Shown here: positions 17,719 through 28,548 of the stretch, piece by piece | How the letters are laid out: every line of letters starts with the position of its first letter | Numbering within the stretch: the first letter of the stretch is position 1 | Assembly (NCBI RefSeq): GCF_021655615.1 | Contig: NZ_AP025245.1 | Coordinates: 1,488,001-1,552,000 of the forward strand | Length of the DNA stretch: 64,000 nt | Direction: 5' to 3' | DNA from: Acidianus sp. HS-5 | GTDB lineage: Archaea; Thermoproteota; Thermoprotei_A; Sulfolobales; Sulfolobaceae | Notes under the pieces: model-generated | Databases searched by the model: none | Told to the model about the DNA's origin: nothing | The model's input: the letters and a program-made list of their open reading frames with translations, nothing else | Position numbers and translations under genes: made by a program

Positions 17719-18786
17719 ATGGCTTCCAATAACTTATTCAAGCTCATAACCTCGACTTTAGTAATTAAGGACTTCCTCTTAGGCTTTCAATTCTTAGGTT
17801 ACCCCTTGTACATGTACTTAGTTGGCATAAGCCCTTACGAAATCGGTATAATATATTCACTTGAATTTTTATCAAAAATCGCATTTATCCCATTCCTCCA
17901 TTATTTTAAGGGTAAAGAGAGGTTAAGTTACACTTTGTCTTTCGTATTTTCGTCCATTGTGTTCCTTAATTTAGCACTATATCCCTCTATATTCATTTTC
18001 CTGGTAAATGCAATACTCATAGGCCTCTCAAACTCTTTAGGCTCTTCAGCTACCGTATTCATGGGCGATTTAGAAAGGTCCAGGTTTTCAACACTGGGCT
18101 TCTTTAGGAGAGTATTTGCAGCCCTCGGTTTCCTCGCATTTTACCTCACTAAGTATATTCCGTTCTCAACCTTTTACCTTTCGTTCTTCCTAGTCTCGAT
18201 TATCCCCGCAATTATATCTCAGTTTATTGAGCTAAAGCCGGTCGCCGTGAAATACAAGCTATCAATAAACTTCGTTAGGAAAGCTTTGAGGGACTTTTCT
18301 TGGTACTTAATTTACGTCGTAGGTATCTCACTATTTACCAACATGATACCCGTAGTAATCCACTATTATACCGGCCTATCAGTATACGATGAGGTATTTT
18401 ACTTCGTCCTCGTATTCGTCACGTCCTCGGTTGGTGCTTATTTTGCAAAGGTAGTCAAAGGTAAGTTAATTGTTGCAACTTTCATACTCTCACTACTAAT
18501 TTTAGCCTTTATGGGGTTAGGTTATTATGGTAGTGTCATGTACGTCTTTTATTCTTTCCTCTTCTCAGTCGTGTCTCCTAACGTCTCATACCTTTACGCA
18601 AGGGCTGTAAATAAGGACATTGATAGAGTTGCCGTGATATCTCTAGCAGTCACTATGATTACCGCCCTAGATAACTTTATGGAAGGGTTAGTTATAAACC
18701 TCGGCTTAACGTCTATAATTTTCCCCTTAGCCTCAGTCTTCATATTCCTGGGACTGTCAGAAAAAGTAAAGGAATTAATAGGATAA
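17719..18786 (+). CDS. MFS-type transporter
   Basis: 355 aa with about ten to eleven hydrophobic segments spread over the whole length, and short basic loops such as HYFKGKERLSYT between helices 2 and 3 and DLERSRFSTLGFFRRVFAALGF after helix 4. This arrangement fits a short major facilitator superfamily member. The expected GXXXD-R-G loop is weak, so the substrate cannot be predicted. AAAAGGAGGC at 17701-17710 is a good Shine-Dalgarno sequence for ATG 17719, unusual here because most first genes look leaderless. The gene is intact among decayed neighbours. Confidence 0.65.
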   Translation: MASNNLFKLITSTLVIKDFLLGFQFLGYPLYMYLVGISPYEIGIIYSLEFLSKIAFIPFLHYFKGKERLSYTLSFVFSSIVFLNLALYPSIFIFLVNAILIGLSNSLGSSATVFMGDLERSRFSTLGFFRRVFAALGFLAFYLTKYIPFSTFYLSFFLVSIIPAIISQFIELKPVAVKYKLSINFVRKALRDFSWYLIYVVGISLFTNMIPVVIHYYTGLSVYDEVFYFVLVFVTSSVGAYFAKVVKGKLIVATFILSLLILAFMGLGYYGSVMYVFYSFLFSVVSPNVSYLYARAVNKDIDRVAVISLAVTMITALDNFMEGLVINLGLTSIIFPLASVFIFLGLSEKVKELIG

Positions 18787-18827
18787 CCATGTGACATTAA
18801 AAAGAGATTAAACTCGATAAAACAGTA

Positions 18828-19198
18828 ATGGCGATGATCTATTTCTCCAGAAAACGGAGTCCTTCACTTTCCCATACTGAGAACTTCCTCTATATGATGA
18901 GGAATGAAAAACCAAATGCCGTCGATGCAAGGACTATGGATGTTGCAACGATCTTGCACATGGATCAAGAAATGAACGCTTCGTCATTTACGTGCTTAGT
19001 CGTTGCCTCAACTCTCTCAGACATTTACTCTGACTGCAGGAATCTCAACATTAAAAGTGACACGGAGGTGCTAACGCTGAGGCTTTAAAACAGTTAATGG
19101 AAATAGGGAGTAAGGATAAGGTAGAGGAATACATCCTTAAAAAACAAGAGTCTGACAGAGCCAGAAAATGGAGTAAAGGATATGCTAAGCTGAGATAG
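18828..19198 (+). pseudogene. Citrate synthase fragment, frameshifted
   Basis: The first frame reads NFLYMMRNEKPNAVDARTM, DVATILHMDQEMNASSFTC and VVASTLSDIYSD. This corresponds to the central region of citrate synthase, with its EhemNAST-like helix. After a frameshift it continues GGANAEALKQLMEIGSKDKVEEYILKK, the segment after the conserved PLHGGA motif. The N-terminal half and the C-terminal catalytic part are missing. It is a gene fragment, presumably left by a duplication or transfer, not a working enzyme. Confidence 0.7.
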
Positions 19199-19869
19199 AA
19201 AATCTCTCACTGAGACTAGGAAAGTACTCGTGTATGAAAGGATTGTTGCACTTTAAATTACAATCAATATTTGACGTATGAACTACCCCGTCCTTCTCGG
19301 TATCCCAAAATCATTTCGCAAATATAAATTCAGCATGAGGTCTCATGTTTTTCTTTATAAGTAAAAGAATATACGTCGTTATACTCATGGAAAAGAGTAT
19401 TAAGAATAATGTATCAAATAATAGACATAAATAAAGCAGGTTCAGTTATTTTTATCTTATTATTTTCTAATATAGTAATGGTATTTCCCATTTTACCTTA
19501 TGAAAATATAAAAGATCTAACTCAAGCTTAGAAATTTCTATAAAATCAAATATCCAATCTCATTAAATTTTCATAGATTATTATTAGTTGATGACAGTTA
19601 TTTTTACTGATCAGATTTTAGGTCCGTTATTGCGGGTGTTGAAGTCGGCTCCTCATCCTTAAGAAGGAGGTACTATAAGGAAATAGCTACTAACTAATTT
19701 GGTTAAAAATCTTTTTACTCTGCCTTAAAAAGGCGAGGTTTGTCGTTCATTTTATCTAATCGAGTTAGAAATTATTTTGCGGAATATTAGTTAAATCGAA
19801 GAGCATAGAATGACGTCAAGATTCGTGACATGAGTCGCAAGTGTAGTGGTGAAAAGTATTTATGGTCAA
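19199..19869. other. Intergenic stretch, nothing recognised
   Basis: About 670 bp with no convincing ORF or repeat. It precedes the conserved CR-1 leader. Confidence 0.45.
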
Positions 19870-20278
19870 GGAGAGAGAATTTTTACGTAATCTTCGTAGT
19901 TTAAAAGTTTATTTATAAGGATAACTGTGATATGAGAATGAAAAAATTTGTTACCATCTATAATTTTATAAAAGAATTTTATCAGGATGATGCGAGAATA
20001 CTACCAAAAAATTCTAAATTAGGTAAGGTTTTTTCCTAATTTCATTAGTAGATTAAAAACGATAAAATTCGATACTAGATGCGACCAATGCGAAGGTCGC
20101 AAGAGGGGTTTAACGTTTATAAAGTAAAACATTCATTCAATTAGTGAAAAGTACCATGCGACCAAAAAACCTCAACTAAATTACTAGGAAAAACGGTCGC
20201 ATGATGACTCTCCTAAAAATCAAAAACTTATAAATTAAGAAAACGAGAGTAAGGGAGAAGAGATATAAAAACCAATCA
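19870..20278 (+). promoter_or_regulatory. CRISPR leader of CR-1
   Basis: Closely similar to the leaders of the four other arrays. It contains inverted arms CATGCGACC (20155-20163) and GGTCGCATG (20195-20203), and a further GATGCGACC (20078). Near the array are AAAATCAAAAACTTATAA, AAACGAGAGTAAGGGAGA and TATAAAAACCAATCA. The TATAAAAA just before repeat 1 and the upstream TTATAA are candidate promoter elements for pre-crRNA. Confidence 0.85.
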
Positions 20279-21831
20279 GTAGTATCCCTAAAGGGATTGA
20301 AAGGGAAGTGACTTCAGATTCAGCACAGAACAACAATTTCTGTAGTATCCCTAAAGGGATTGAAAGATTGTTTGTGGGGTCTCCGGGGTCAGGAAAATCA
20401 TCAAGTAGTATCCCTAAAGGGATTGAAAGTATTTCTTTCAATTGCTTCAATGACAGTTACAATTATCGTAGTATCCCTAAAGGGATTGAAAGATATATAA
20501 TTTTTCATTTTCTCTTTCATACCATTTGGTATGTAGTATCCCTAAAGGGATTGAAAGTTACCTCTAATTCATCATAATTTTTTGTACTCCTATGTAGTAT
20601 CCCTAAAGGGATTGAAAGTAAAAGCACTGTATTGATATGCTTTCGCTTCTTCATCATAGTAGTATCCCTAAAGGGATTGAAAGTGAAACTCGGCTTTTTC
20701 TAGACAGATAGAAACTTCTTTGTAGTATCCCTAAAGGGATTGAAAGTTCTAACCACCTTCTGACAATGTAAGATTCTCCTATTTGTAGTATCCCTAAAGG
20801 GATTGAAAGGTATAACCGATTTGATAATTGTTACGGGTATCTTCGTTGGTAGTATCCCTAAAGGGATTGAAAGATCATTTAGTGAAATTTGCAAATTAAA
20901 TATAAAAAGATGGTAGTATCCCTAAAGGGATTGAAAGCTTTCTGACAGCTCCAGCGTAGTCAGTATGATGTCCTTCGTAGTATCCCTAAAGGGATTGAAA
21001 GTTATTAGTTAGGCATAGTTTTAGGCTATTAGAGTCCTAGTAGTATCCCTAAAGGGATTGAAAGTTCAAATCCTTCAGTTCGCGTATCTCATCCTCAATT
21101 ACAATATCGTAGTATCCCTAAAGGGATTGAAAGTCCTTTATCCATTTCTTATTAGAGAGGTGCTAATAAATGGTAGTATCCCTAAAGGGATTGAAAGTTA
21201 TGTTATCATGGGTAATACCATGAAAGTGGTTTGTATGTAGTATCCCTAAAGGGATTGAAAGTTTCTGCTCGCCTCTGCGAAATATGTTAGGAATTCTCCG
21301 TGTAGTATCCCTAAAGGGATTGAAAGATTAATGATTCATATATATCCCATTCTTTTGGCAATTCTGGTAGTATCCCTAAAGGGATTGAAAGATATAATTT
21401 GTGCTATAGTAAAATTTTGCAAATTTTGTTGTAGTATCCCTAAAGGGATTGAAAGGCAGTATTTAATGAGAAGAATACCTCTTCTTGTAGATTGTAGTAT
21501 CCCTAAAGGGATTGAAAGATACCTTTAACAATTGCACAGAACGGCCACGGTATATGTAGCATCCTAAAAGGGATTGAAAGAGTAGTCCAAATACTGCATC
21601 AGCATATTTAGTAACGTGTAGCATCCTAAAAGGGATTGAAAGATCATTTGTTCTTCGTCCCTGTACAAATAAATCCCCTCGTAGCATCCTAAAAGGGATT
21701 GAAAGCTTGCTCTGCGGGGTTCAAATTTGTGTTTGTTTGTATGGTAGCATCCCAAAAGGGATTGAAAGGCTACCTATTTGGACAACATCAACTATTCCTT
21801 GTACTAAGTAGTATCCAAAAAGGAATTGAAA
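20279..21831 (+). CRISPR. CRISPR array CR-1, 25 repeats
   Basis: 25-nt repeats start GTAGTATCCCTAAA and end GGGATTGAAAG, with spacers of about 38-40 nt; 25 repeats by hand count. The first 20 are identical. The last five at the leader-distal end are variants: three GTAGCATCCTAAAAGGG, one GTAGCATCCCAAAAGGG, one GTAGTATCCAAAAAGGA. A further decayed partial repeat (GTTCTATCCCAAAAGG) lies at 21866. The leader is on the left, so transcription is on the plus strand. The ATTGAAAG end gives the 8-nt crRNA handle expected after Cas6 cleavage. Confidence 0.97.
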
Positions 21832-22436
21832 GAAGGAGTTTATACGTTAGGATTAGTCCTCCTTTGTTCTATCCCAAAAGGCTATCTCTTCTGTATTTTT
21901 GTATACCGTGAGAATAAACAGATAGTAATTAGTTACTGAAAATTTTCACATTTTTTATTAAACTTCTATAACTTGAAGAAATTCCTTAAGAATGCCTTGA
22001 GGTTGTGACGATTAAGTGCTTTGTTAGTCGTTAAGCATCTTTCTCTTAAATCTCGCTAACTAAATCTAAGTTTTATTAATAATTGAAGTTACCCGCAAAT
22101 GATTAAAAACACGGTGTCATTTATTTTATGTGGTCGTGCCAATCCATGAGTAAATCCTTTAGCTAGTAGGTGCTTTGTAAATGTAAGTTCCTTATCTAAT
22201 TCTATGTGACTTAAAAGTAAGTATTGCTTAATCATGAAGAACTCGCGCATAGCAAGAGGAGTGTGTTCTCATTCAGTCGTCTCATTCTCAATTTACAGCA
22301 ATATTAATATCAGAAATACAATATGCTGCCCTTAAATAAGCCATGCTCAATGACGTCCTCTCTAGAGAGTAAATCGTAGTACAGATAATATTTAAAGACA
22401 CTCTTTAACTGCCCTCTAAGTCCCACCCCCCTATTA

Positions 22437-23700
22437 ACGATACCAATTATCGTTCAAAGAAGGCATTTCTAATCATACTATTTATCGAATAAGGTGACTG
22501 CATGAGAACAGTCACCCAAAGAGACCCGGTCGTATGCAAGCTAGGTTACGAAAGCTGGAAGGGCTACGACAGTAGGTGGATCATAGTCCCCTGCAGTAGA
22601 ACACATTTTTGTCTATAGGACCACGCAGGACTTCTGGAGGAACTTCATGTCCAACACGGTCGTGGGCCGAGCCCCGCAATCAAGGTCTGCGGAACGAATA
22701 TAGAAATAATTACTGAAACATTTCTCTTATACTATTTTGTTGAAATAAATTGAAGTACCCCACAAAGCAGTAAAGGAGAAAACGAGGTTGACAATGTTTT
22801 AGGTCTGTACTTCGATAAGCCCTACCTACAAAATCGTGAACTGTTACACAGCGTTAGTAACTACAATACCTATATAAGGTATAGATACCTTCATTAATAA
22901 AAGGAGACAGCGACCCCCACTCAGGCACCGGCCTAGAATTAGCTTATAATCTCCTTTTGTCCACAGTTATCTTCCCTCATTTCCTTGTATAAAGCTCTCA
23001 GCCTCCTCTTCGCTTAGAATTCCGAAATACTTCTCCATCTTCCTCCTAAAAACTCCTTGCTCTTCTATAACCTAACTCTTATCCCCTTTAATCTCGAGAA
23101 GTTTCTCGTATACGTCGTCCCTTACCATTATGGCTTTCATAATTATACATTAATATAATAAAATCGTTACTGAGTGGATTGCTGAACCTACTGCTACCTT
23201 CAGTTCTTTTATCATCTACGAAGGGCTTACTCCTTGCAGTGCCACACTTTTCGACAAAAGATCAACCTAAAAACTCCTAAGTAGTAGTGGGTACCAATGA
23301 GGAGCATAACAACTGCTAATCGCATTGCGATTTCATTACAAATCAATAATAATAGAATGAGGTGCGTATCGCGAATTGGGGTATTCATGGATACATTGTG
23401 AATTGGAATACCTTAAGCTGTTAAACTTCTTCATCATTTCCCGTACCCCTGTTGTTCTATAATTGTAGTAACTAAATGCGCTCCAAAACTAAAAGGACTG
23501 CCTCTACACCTATAGAAAATTATAAGAGTGATATTCAATTAAATTGTTACACTAACTAAACGAACTTGGCGAGTATTGTCGTAATAGCGTATTGCCAAAG
23601 AAAACTGCCCCTTGTTCTCAGCTACTCGCCTTATTCGATAATTTGTAGGGAAATTATCGGAAATGCCTTCTTTAGTCGATAATCGACGTCGTTACAACCG
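22437..23700. mobile_element. Possible decayed insertion sequence with long inverted ends
   Basis: The left arm near 22437-22525 contains AAAGAAGGCATTTC and TATCGAATAAGG, followed by TGAGAACA. The right arm near 23605-23700, read on the minus strand, has the same three strings in the same order and spacing. Arms of about 75 bp enclose about 1.1 kb. The interior has only broken coding sequence (one start reads MRTVTQRDPVVCKLGYESWK, then stops), so any transposase is no longer recognisable. Confidence 0.4.
22967..23140 (-). pseudogene. VapB-type antitoxin pseudogene (UPF0330-like)
   Basis: 57 codons with one internal stop: MKAIMVRDDVYEKLLEIKG, DKS, stop, VIEEQGVFRRKMEKYFGILSEEEAES, ending EGR. 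The start is the well-known N-terminus of UPF0330 VapB antitoxins (MKTIMVRDDVYEKL...KGDKSFSEVI), and the FGILSEEEAE region is typical too. The internal stop and altered middle make it inactive, and no VapC partner was found beside it. Confidence 0.65.
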
Positions 23701-24152
23701 TGAGTAATGGGCTTAGCGGGTGATTAAGTACTGCTATTGTTATAAACATTAGATCTAACTCCCAGCAGAAAAATTATTGAATAATGCTTATTTAGGGACA
23801 TTAGACAAACATGATATAATATTGCTATTAGCTAGAATAAGACGATTGCATGGGAACGTTCCCTATCCTTGATCTAAGTGAAGACTTTAAGTATATCGCC
23901 TTTCAATCCCTTTTGAGATACATCGAAAAAATTGTGTAAAACCTGCAGGTAGATTAAGCAGCTTTCAATCCCTTCTAGGATGCTACTACAAGAACAGGAA
24001 CAGGGACACTTACAAGGATATAGCCTTTCAATCCCTTTTAGGATGCTACATTTTGACAATGAATTATAGTTCAATTTCAAATGTAGCCTTTCAATCCCTT
24101 CTAGGATGCTACATAATATATTTCGCTATTGTATTTTTTGAAAACTGTGACG

Positions 24153-24681
24153 CTTTCAATCCCTTCTTGGATGCTACTATACATTAAACCCTGAAGTGGT
24201 GCTTCTGCTCTTATCACTTTCAATCCCTTCTTGGATGCTACAAGTATGAGACTGTGGATTATTTTGAAGCACTTTCTGGCTTTCAATCCCTTCTTGGATG
24301 CTACACAGTTGAACTTCTGCAAAACCCAGCGAGTCATAGAATGCTTTCAATCCCTTCTTGGATGCTACATAGGGAGGCTGAGTGGATTGGGTACCCATGA
24401 TTTAAGCTTTCAATCCCTTCTTGGATGCTACCCTCTTCGCTTCCGTCATGTTCTTCTAGTTCCACATACCTTTCAATCCCTTCTTGGATGCTACAAGGTT
24501 AAGGTTGTGATAAGGACTTACGGCGATAAAACTTTCAATCCCTTCTTGGATGCTACTATTCTGCTCCTACGGTCGTCGAACAAATGGCTGACGCTTTCAA
24601 TCCCTTCTTGGATGCTACTTTTATACGTATATCTTCAAATCGCTAAGTATGAACTTCTTTCAATCCCTTCTTGGATGCTAC
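24153..24681. repeat. Eight-spacer block, copy 1 (identical to 25162-25690)
   Basis: 529 bp of nine repeats and eight spacers, read as identical at an offset of exactly 1009 bp. The first shared spacer begins TATACATTAAACCCTGAAG (24178 and 25187), and the last ends AAATCGCTAAGTATGAACTT. Eight other spacers lie between the copies, and the spacers beyond copy 2 differ from those following copy 1. Confidence 0.9.
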
Positions 24682-25161
24682 TTAAATATACCTGAACCTA
24701 TCTGGAATTCCTCCTCTTCTTTCAATCCCTTCTTGGATGCTACTTAGAAAGGTCTGAAATAACTTTCTTTGAGATCAATAACTTTCAATCCCTTCTTGGA
24801 TGCTACATGGAAGAATATCTAAAAGCATTGTTAAAATTAAACAACTTTCAATCCCTTCTTGGATGCTACATTTGGTCGATAGGTATAGTTGTTGCAGGTC
24901 AGAAAACCTTTCAATCCCTTCTTGGATGCTACGGAAGAATGGCTTGTTAGAAAAATTATTGTGACAATAATCTTTCAATCCCTTCTTGGATGCTACCTGA
25001 GCCAATTGCCAGAGAATATACAACAGTTGATAATCTTTCAATCCCTTCTTGGATGCTACATGTTGCACTCTTGATGAGTTGCAAAAAACAGAAAAAGCTT
25101 TCAATCCCTTCTTGGATGCTACAAAAGAGATAGATAATACTACTTATTTACAACAGTTAAG

Positions 25162-25690
25162 CTTTCAATCCCTTCTTGGATGCTACTATACATTAAACCC
25201 TGAAGTGGTGCTTCTGCTCTTATCACTTTCAATCCCTTCTTGGATGCTACAAGTATGAGACTGTGGATTATTTTGAAGCACTTTCTGGCTTTCAATCCCT
25301 TCTTGGATGCTACACAGTTGAACTTCTGCAAAACCCAGCGAGTCATAGAATGCTTTCAATCCCTTCTTGGATGCTACATAGGGAGGCTGAGTGGATTGGG
25401 TACCCATGATTTAAGCTTTCAATCCCTTCTTGGATGCTACCCTCTTCGCTTCCGTCATGTTCTTCTAGTTCCACATACCTTTCAATCCCTTCTTGGATGC
25501 TACAAGGTTAAGGTTGTGATAAGGACTTACGGCGATAAAACTTTCAATCCCTTCTTGGATGCTACTATTCTGCTCCTACGGTCGTCGAACAAATGGCTGA
25601 CGCTTTCAATCCCTTCTTGGATGCTACTTTTATACGTATATCTTCAAATCGCTAAGTATGAACTTCTTTCAATCCCTTCTTGGATGCTAC
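25162..25690. repeat. Eight-spacer block, copy 2 (identical to 24153-24681)
   Basis: Second copy of the 529-bp block. Identity starts one base before the repeat at 25162 and stops at the end of the repeat at 25690, so both junctions lie in CRISPR repeats. That is expected for homologous recombination between repeats. Confidence 0.9.
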
Positions 25691-28080
25691 CTAATGATAA
25701 AGTTTGTATTCCAATGTTTGCCAGTGATCTTTCAATCCCTTCTTGGATGCTACCTACGGTACAAAATTTAGGTCAAGTATTTACAAATTTCACTTTCAAT
25801 CCCTTCTTGGATGCTACTCCAGAAAATAAAACAATATCTACAAAACCAGAACTTTCAATCCCTTCTTGGATGCTACTTAACAAAAACTGTATATCAACTG
25901 ATTCCAAATATTATAGCTTTCAATCCCTTCTTGGATGCTACGAAGATGTCTTGTTTTTTCTATTAAAAACTCACTATCCTCTTTTAATCCCTTCTTGGAT
26001 GCTACCGGGATGGGGCCGACTCCTGAGGATGAGGCCCATAATTACTTTTAATCCCTTCTTGGATGCTACAGCTTTTTCTTTGTCCAAGTTATCACTGAAA
26101 AAAGTACTTTCAATCCCTTCTTGGATGCTACCTTAAAACCTGCAGATATACAGTATGCTCAGCAAATTGGCTTTCAATCCCTTCTTGGATGCTACTCAAG
26201 TTCGTCTAAGTGATAAGTATAACCGACAAACGTAACTTTCAATCCCTTCTTGGATGCTACAAGAACGAGGCAGGCAAAAAATGATATTCCCAGAAGCTTT
26301 CAATCCCTTCTTGGATGCTACATTCATCAGGGGATGATGAGGAATGAACACATATGCTTTCAATCCCTTCTTGGATGCTACGAAGATTTTATATTAACTT
26401 ATTGTGCTAGAATAAAATACTTTCAATCCCTTCTTGGATGCTACGAATACTTTAATAACTTTGAAATCTCCAGACCATGAAGCTTTCAATCCCTTCTTGG
26501 ATGCTACGTGGCGAGGCTGAATAAACAAATGGTAAAAATTGTTAACTTTCAATCCCTTCTTGGATGCTACCAAAGTTTACCATTAGGAAACCTTCTGGAA
26601 TGATATCCGTCTTTCAATCCCTTCTTGGATGCTACGTTTGCTTCTGCATGAATACTTAGCTTAGAATTTTAACTTTCAATCCCTTCTTGGATGCTACTCA
26701 AACTTGTTCTGAGAGCTTTTGAAGAACCAATAAACTTTCAATCCCTTCTTGGATGCTACATTCGAATAAAGATATTTTCTTTTTTTTCAACAAAACTTTC
26801 AATCCCTTCTTGGATGCTACTTAAAAAATCACCAATTACTGCAGTCGTGAAATTTGTCTTTCAATCCCTTCTTGGATGCTACACTTCCACAGACAGACTC
26901 TAGAACAAGCTATTGCCTTTCAATCCCTTCTTGGATGCTACAATTTTCGATCTTCCGGGCTATCTCTGATTATCATATGCTTTCAATCCCTTCTTGGATG
27001 CTACAATTTACAATTTTGGTAGTTAGATGGTAATGAGTTTTAATCTTTCAATCCCTTCTTGGATGCTACGAGATTCACAATATTTTCAAACACTTTTGGC
27101 ATACAACTTTCAATCCCTTCTTGGATGCTACAAAAACAACGCCTCCTCCGACCGTAACTTACTCAATTGCTTTCAATCCCTTCTTGGATGCTACTTTTAT
27201 GAGTGTGAAGAATATGTAAAGAGATGGGAAATACTTTCAATCCCTTCTTGGATGCTACCAATAACGTCACTCGTATTAGTGTGGTCTATAGGTTTCTTTC
27301 AATCCCTTCTTGGATGCTACGTTCCTCCTGATGATCCGCTTCCACTTCCTCCACTCCCCTTTCAATCCCTTCTTGGATGCTACTGGCTAAAGCGTAATAG
27401 TAACGACGTAGTGTTGCAGACTTTCAATCCCTTCTTGGATGCTACAAAGGTTTACGACTGCAATAACAAGTTGATGTTTACGGTCTTTCAATCCCTTCTT
27501 GGATGCTACTAGTTGAAACATCTAATTGCAAACCTTCAACTGTAGGCGGCTTTCAATCCCTTCTTGGATGCTACGTGTGGAGAATAACGAAAGGAGCAAA
27601 ATACATAGACATCTTTCAATCCCTTCTTGGATGCTACCATACACATACTTTGAACTCCTCTGTATCGGTGCTAAATCTTTCAATCCCTTCTTGGATGCTA
27701 CGTTTGCTAAGAGCACTGTACCTAGCGAAGAGGCTTAACTTTCAATCCCTTCTTGGATGCTACAAGATATTAATGGTTGACGAGGACGAACTGAAGAACG
27801 TCTTTCAATCCCTTCTTGGATGCTACACTTGTCATTGGATTATGGGGAAGAAGTACTGTATTAGCTTTCAATCCCTTCTTGGATGCTACTTAAGATATTT
27901 AATGCAAAAAAATAGTTATTCAGAACTTTCAATCCCTTCTTGGATGCTACGAGTGGGAATGGGAAAATGGAGAAAGAAAATGAAAACATCTTTCAATCCC
28001 TTCTTGGATGCTACAAGAGAATTTATTCAACTGCATAACGAAACCCTTTTATACACTTTCAATCCCTTCTTGGATGCTAC

Positions 28081-28500
28081 TGATTGGTTTTTATATCTCT
28101 TCTCCCTTACTCTCGTTTTCTTAATTTATAAGTTTTTGATTTTTAGGAGTGGCATAATGCGACCGTTTTTCCTAGTAATTTAGTTGAGGTTTTTTGGTCG
28201 CATGATACTTCTCACTAATTGAATGAATGTTTTACTTTATAAACGTTAAACCCCTCTTGCGACCTTCGCATTGGTCGCATCTAGTCTCGAATTTTATCGT
28301 TTTTAATCTCAACAAGAAATTCGTATATTACATTACCCAGTTTAGGAATTTTTAGTACCATTCTCGTATCATCTTGTTGAAATTCTTTTACGAAATGATA
28401 GATGATAACAAATTCTTTTCATTCTCACGAGACAGTTATCCTTATAAAAAGCCTTTTAAACAACGAGAATCTCGTAAAGCCTCTCTCGTCATGACTATAA
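28081..28500 (-). promoter_or_regulatory. CRISPR leader of CR-2
   Basis: Minus-strand leader, closely similar to the other four. The inverted arms are at 28156-28164 (AATGCGACC, one change from CATGCGACC) and 28196-28204 (GGTCGCATG). The array-proximal TATA-like segment is near 28090-28130. The far end runs into the crn1 promoter. Confidence 0.85.
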
Positions 28501-28548
28501 ACAATTTTTAACCACAAAATATAACTTGGTGAGAAGATAAAACTTTAC

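Larger units (their letters stand above)
21886..23899. other. Two-kilobase decayed gap between the trailers of CR-1 and CR-2
   Basis: No intact gene. It contains an inverted-repeat pair (22437-22525 and 23605-23700), a broken VapB gene (22967-23140), a lone right end of a family A element (22749-22769, TTGAAGTACCCCACAAAGCA) and a 15-bp palindrome AATCGCATTGCGATT (23318-23332). The trailers of two arrays face each other across it. Confidence 0.55.
23900..28080 (-). CRISPR. CRISPR array CR-2, about 67 repeats
   Basis: On the plus strand the 25-nt repeat reads CTTTCAATCCC, then TTCTTGGATGCTAC. In crRNA sense it starts GTAGCATCCAAGAA and ends GGGATTGAAAG. About 67 repeats and 66 spacers of about 37-41 nt by hand count. 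The leader is at the right, so new spacers enter near 28080. The four oldest repeats at the left differ: one ends TTTTGAGATACATC, two have TTCTAGGATGCTAC and one TTTTAGGATGCTAC. An eight-spacer block occurs twice (24153-24681 and 25162-25690), and two adjacent repeats (25981, 26045) share the same C-to-T change. Confidence 0.97.

Noticed and set aside
20235..21911. Several ORFs of 60-89 codons within CR-1 on both strands
   Set aside because: They consist of translated repeats (SIPKGIER, VVSLKGLK) and spacers; the array is not protein-coding.
23874..28183. Long ORFs across CR-2, including one of 298 codons (25240-26136)
   Set aside because: Their sequence is periodic FQSLLGCY/FNPFLDAT/LSIPSWML, which is the CRISPR repeat read in three frames.
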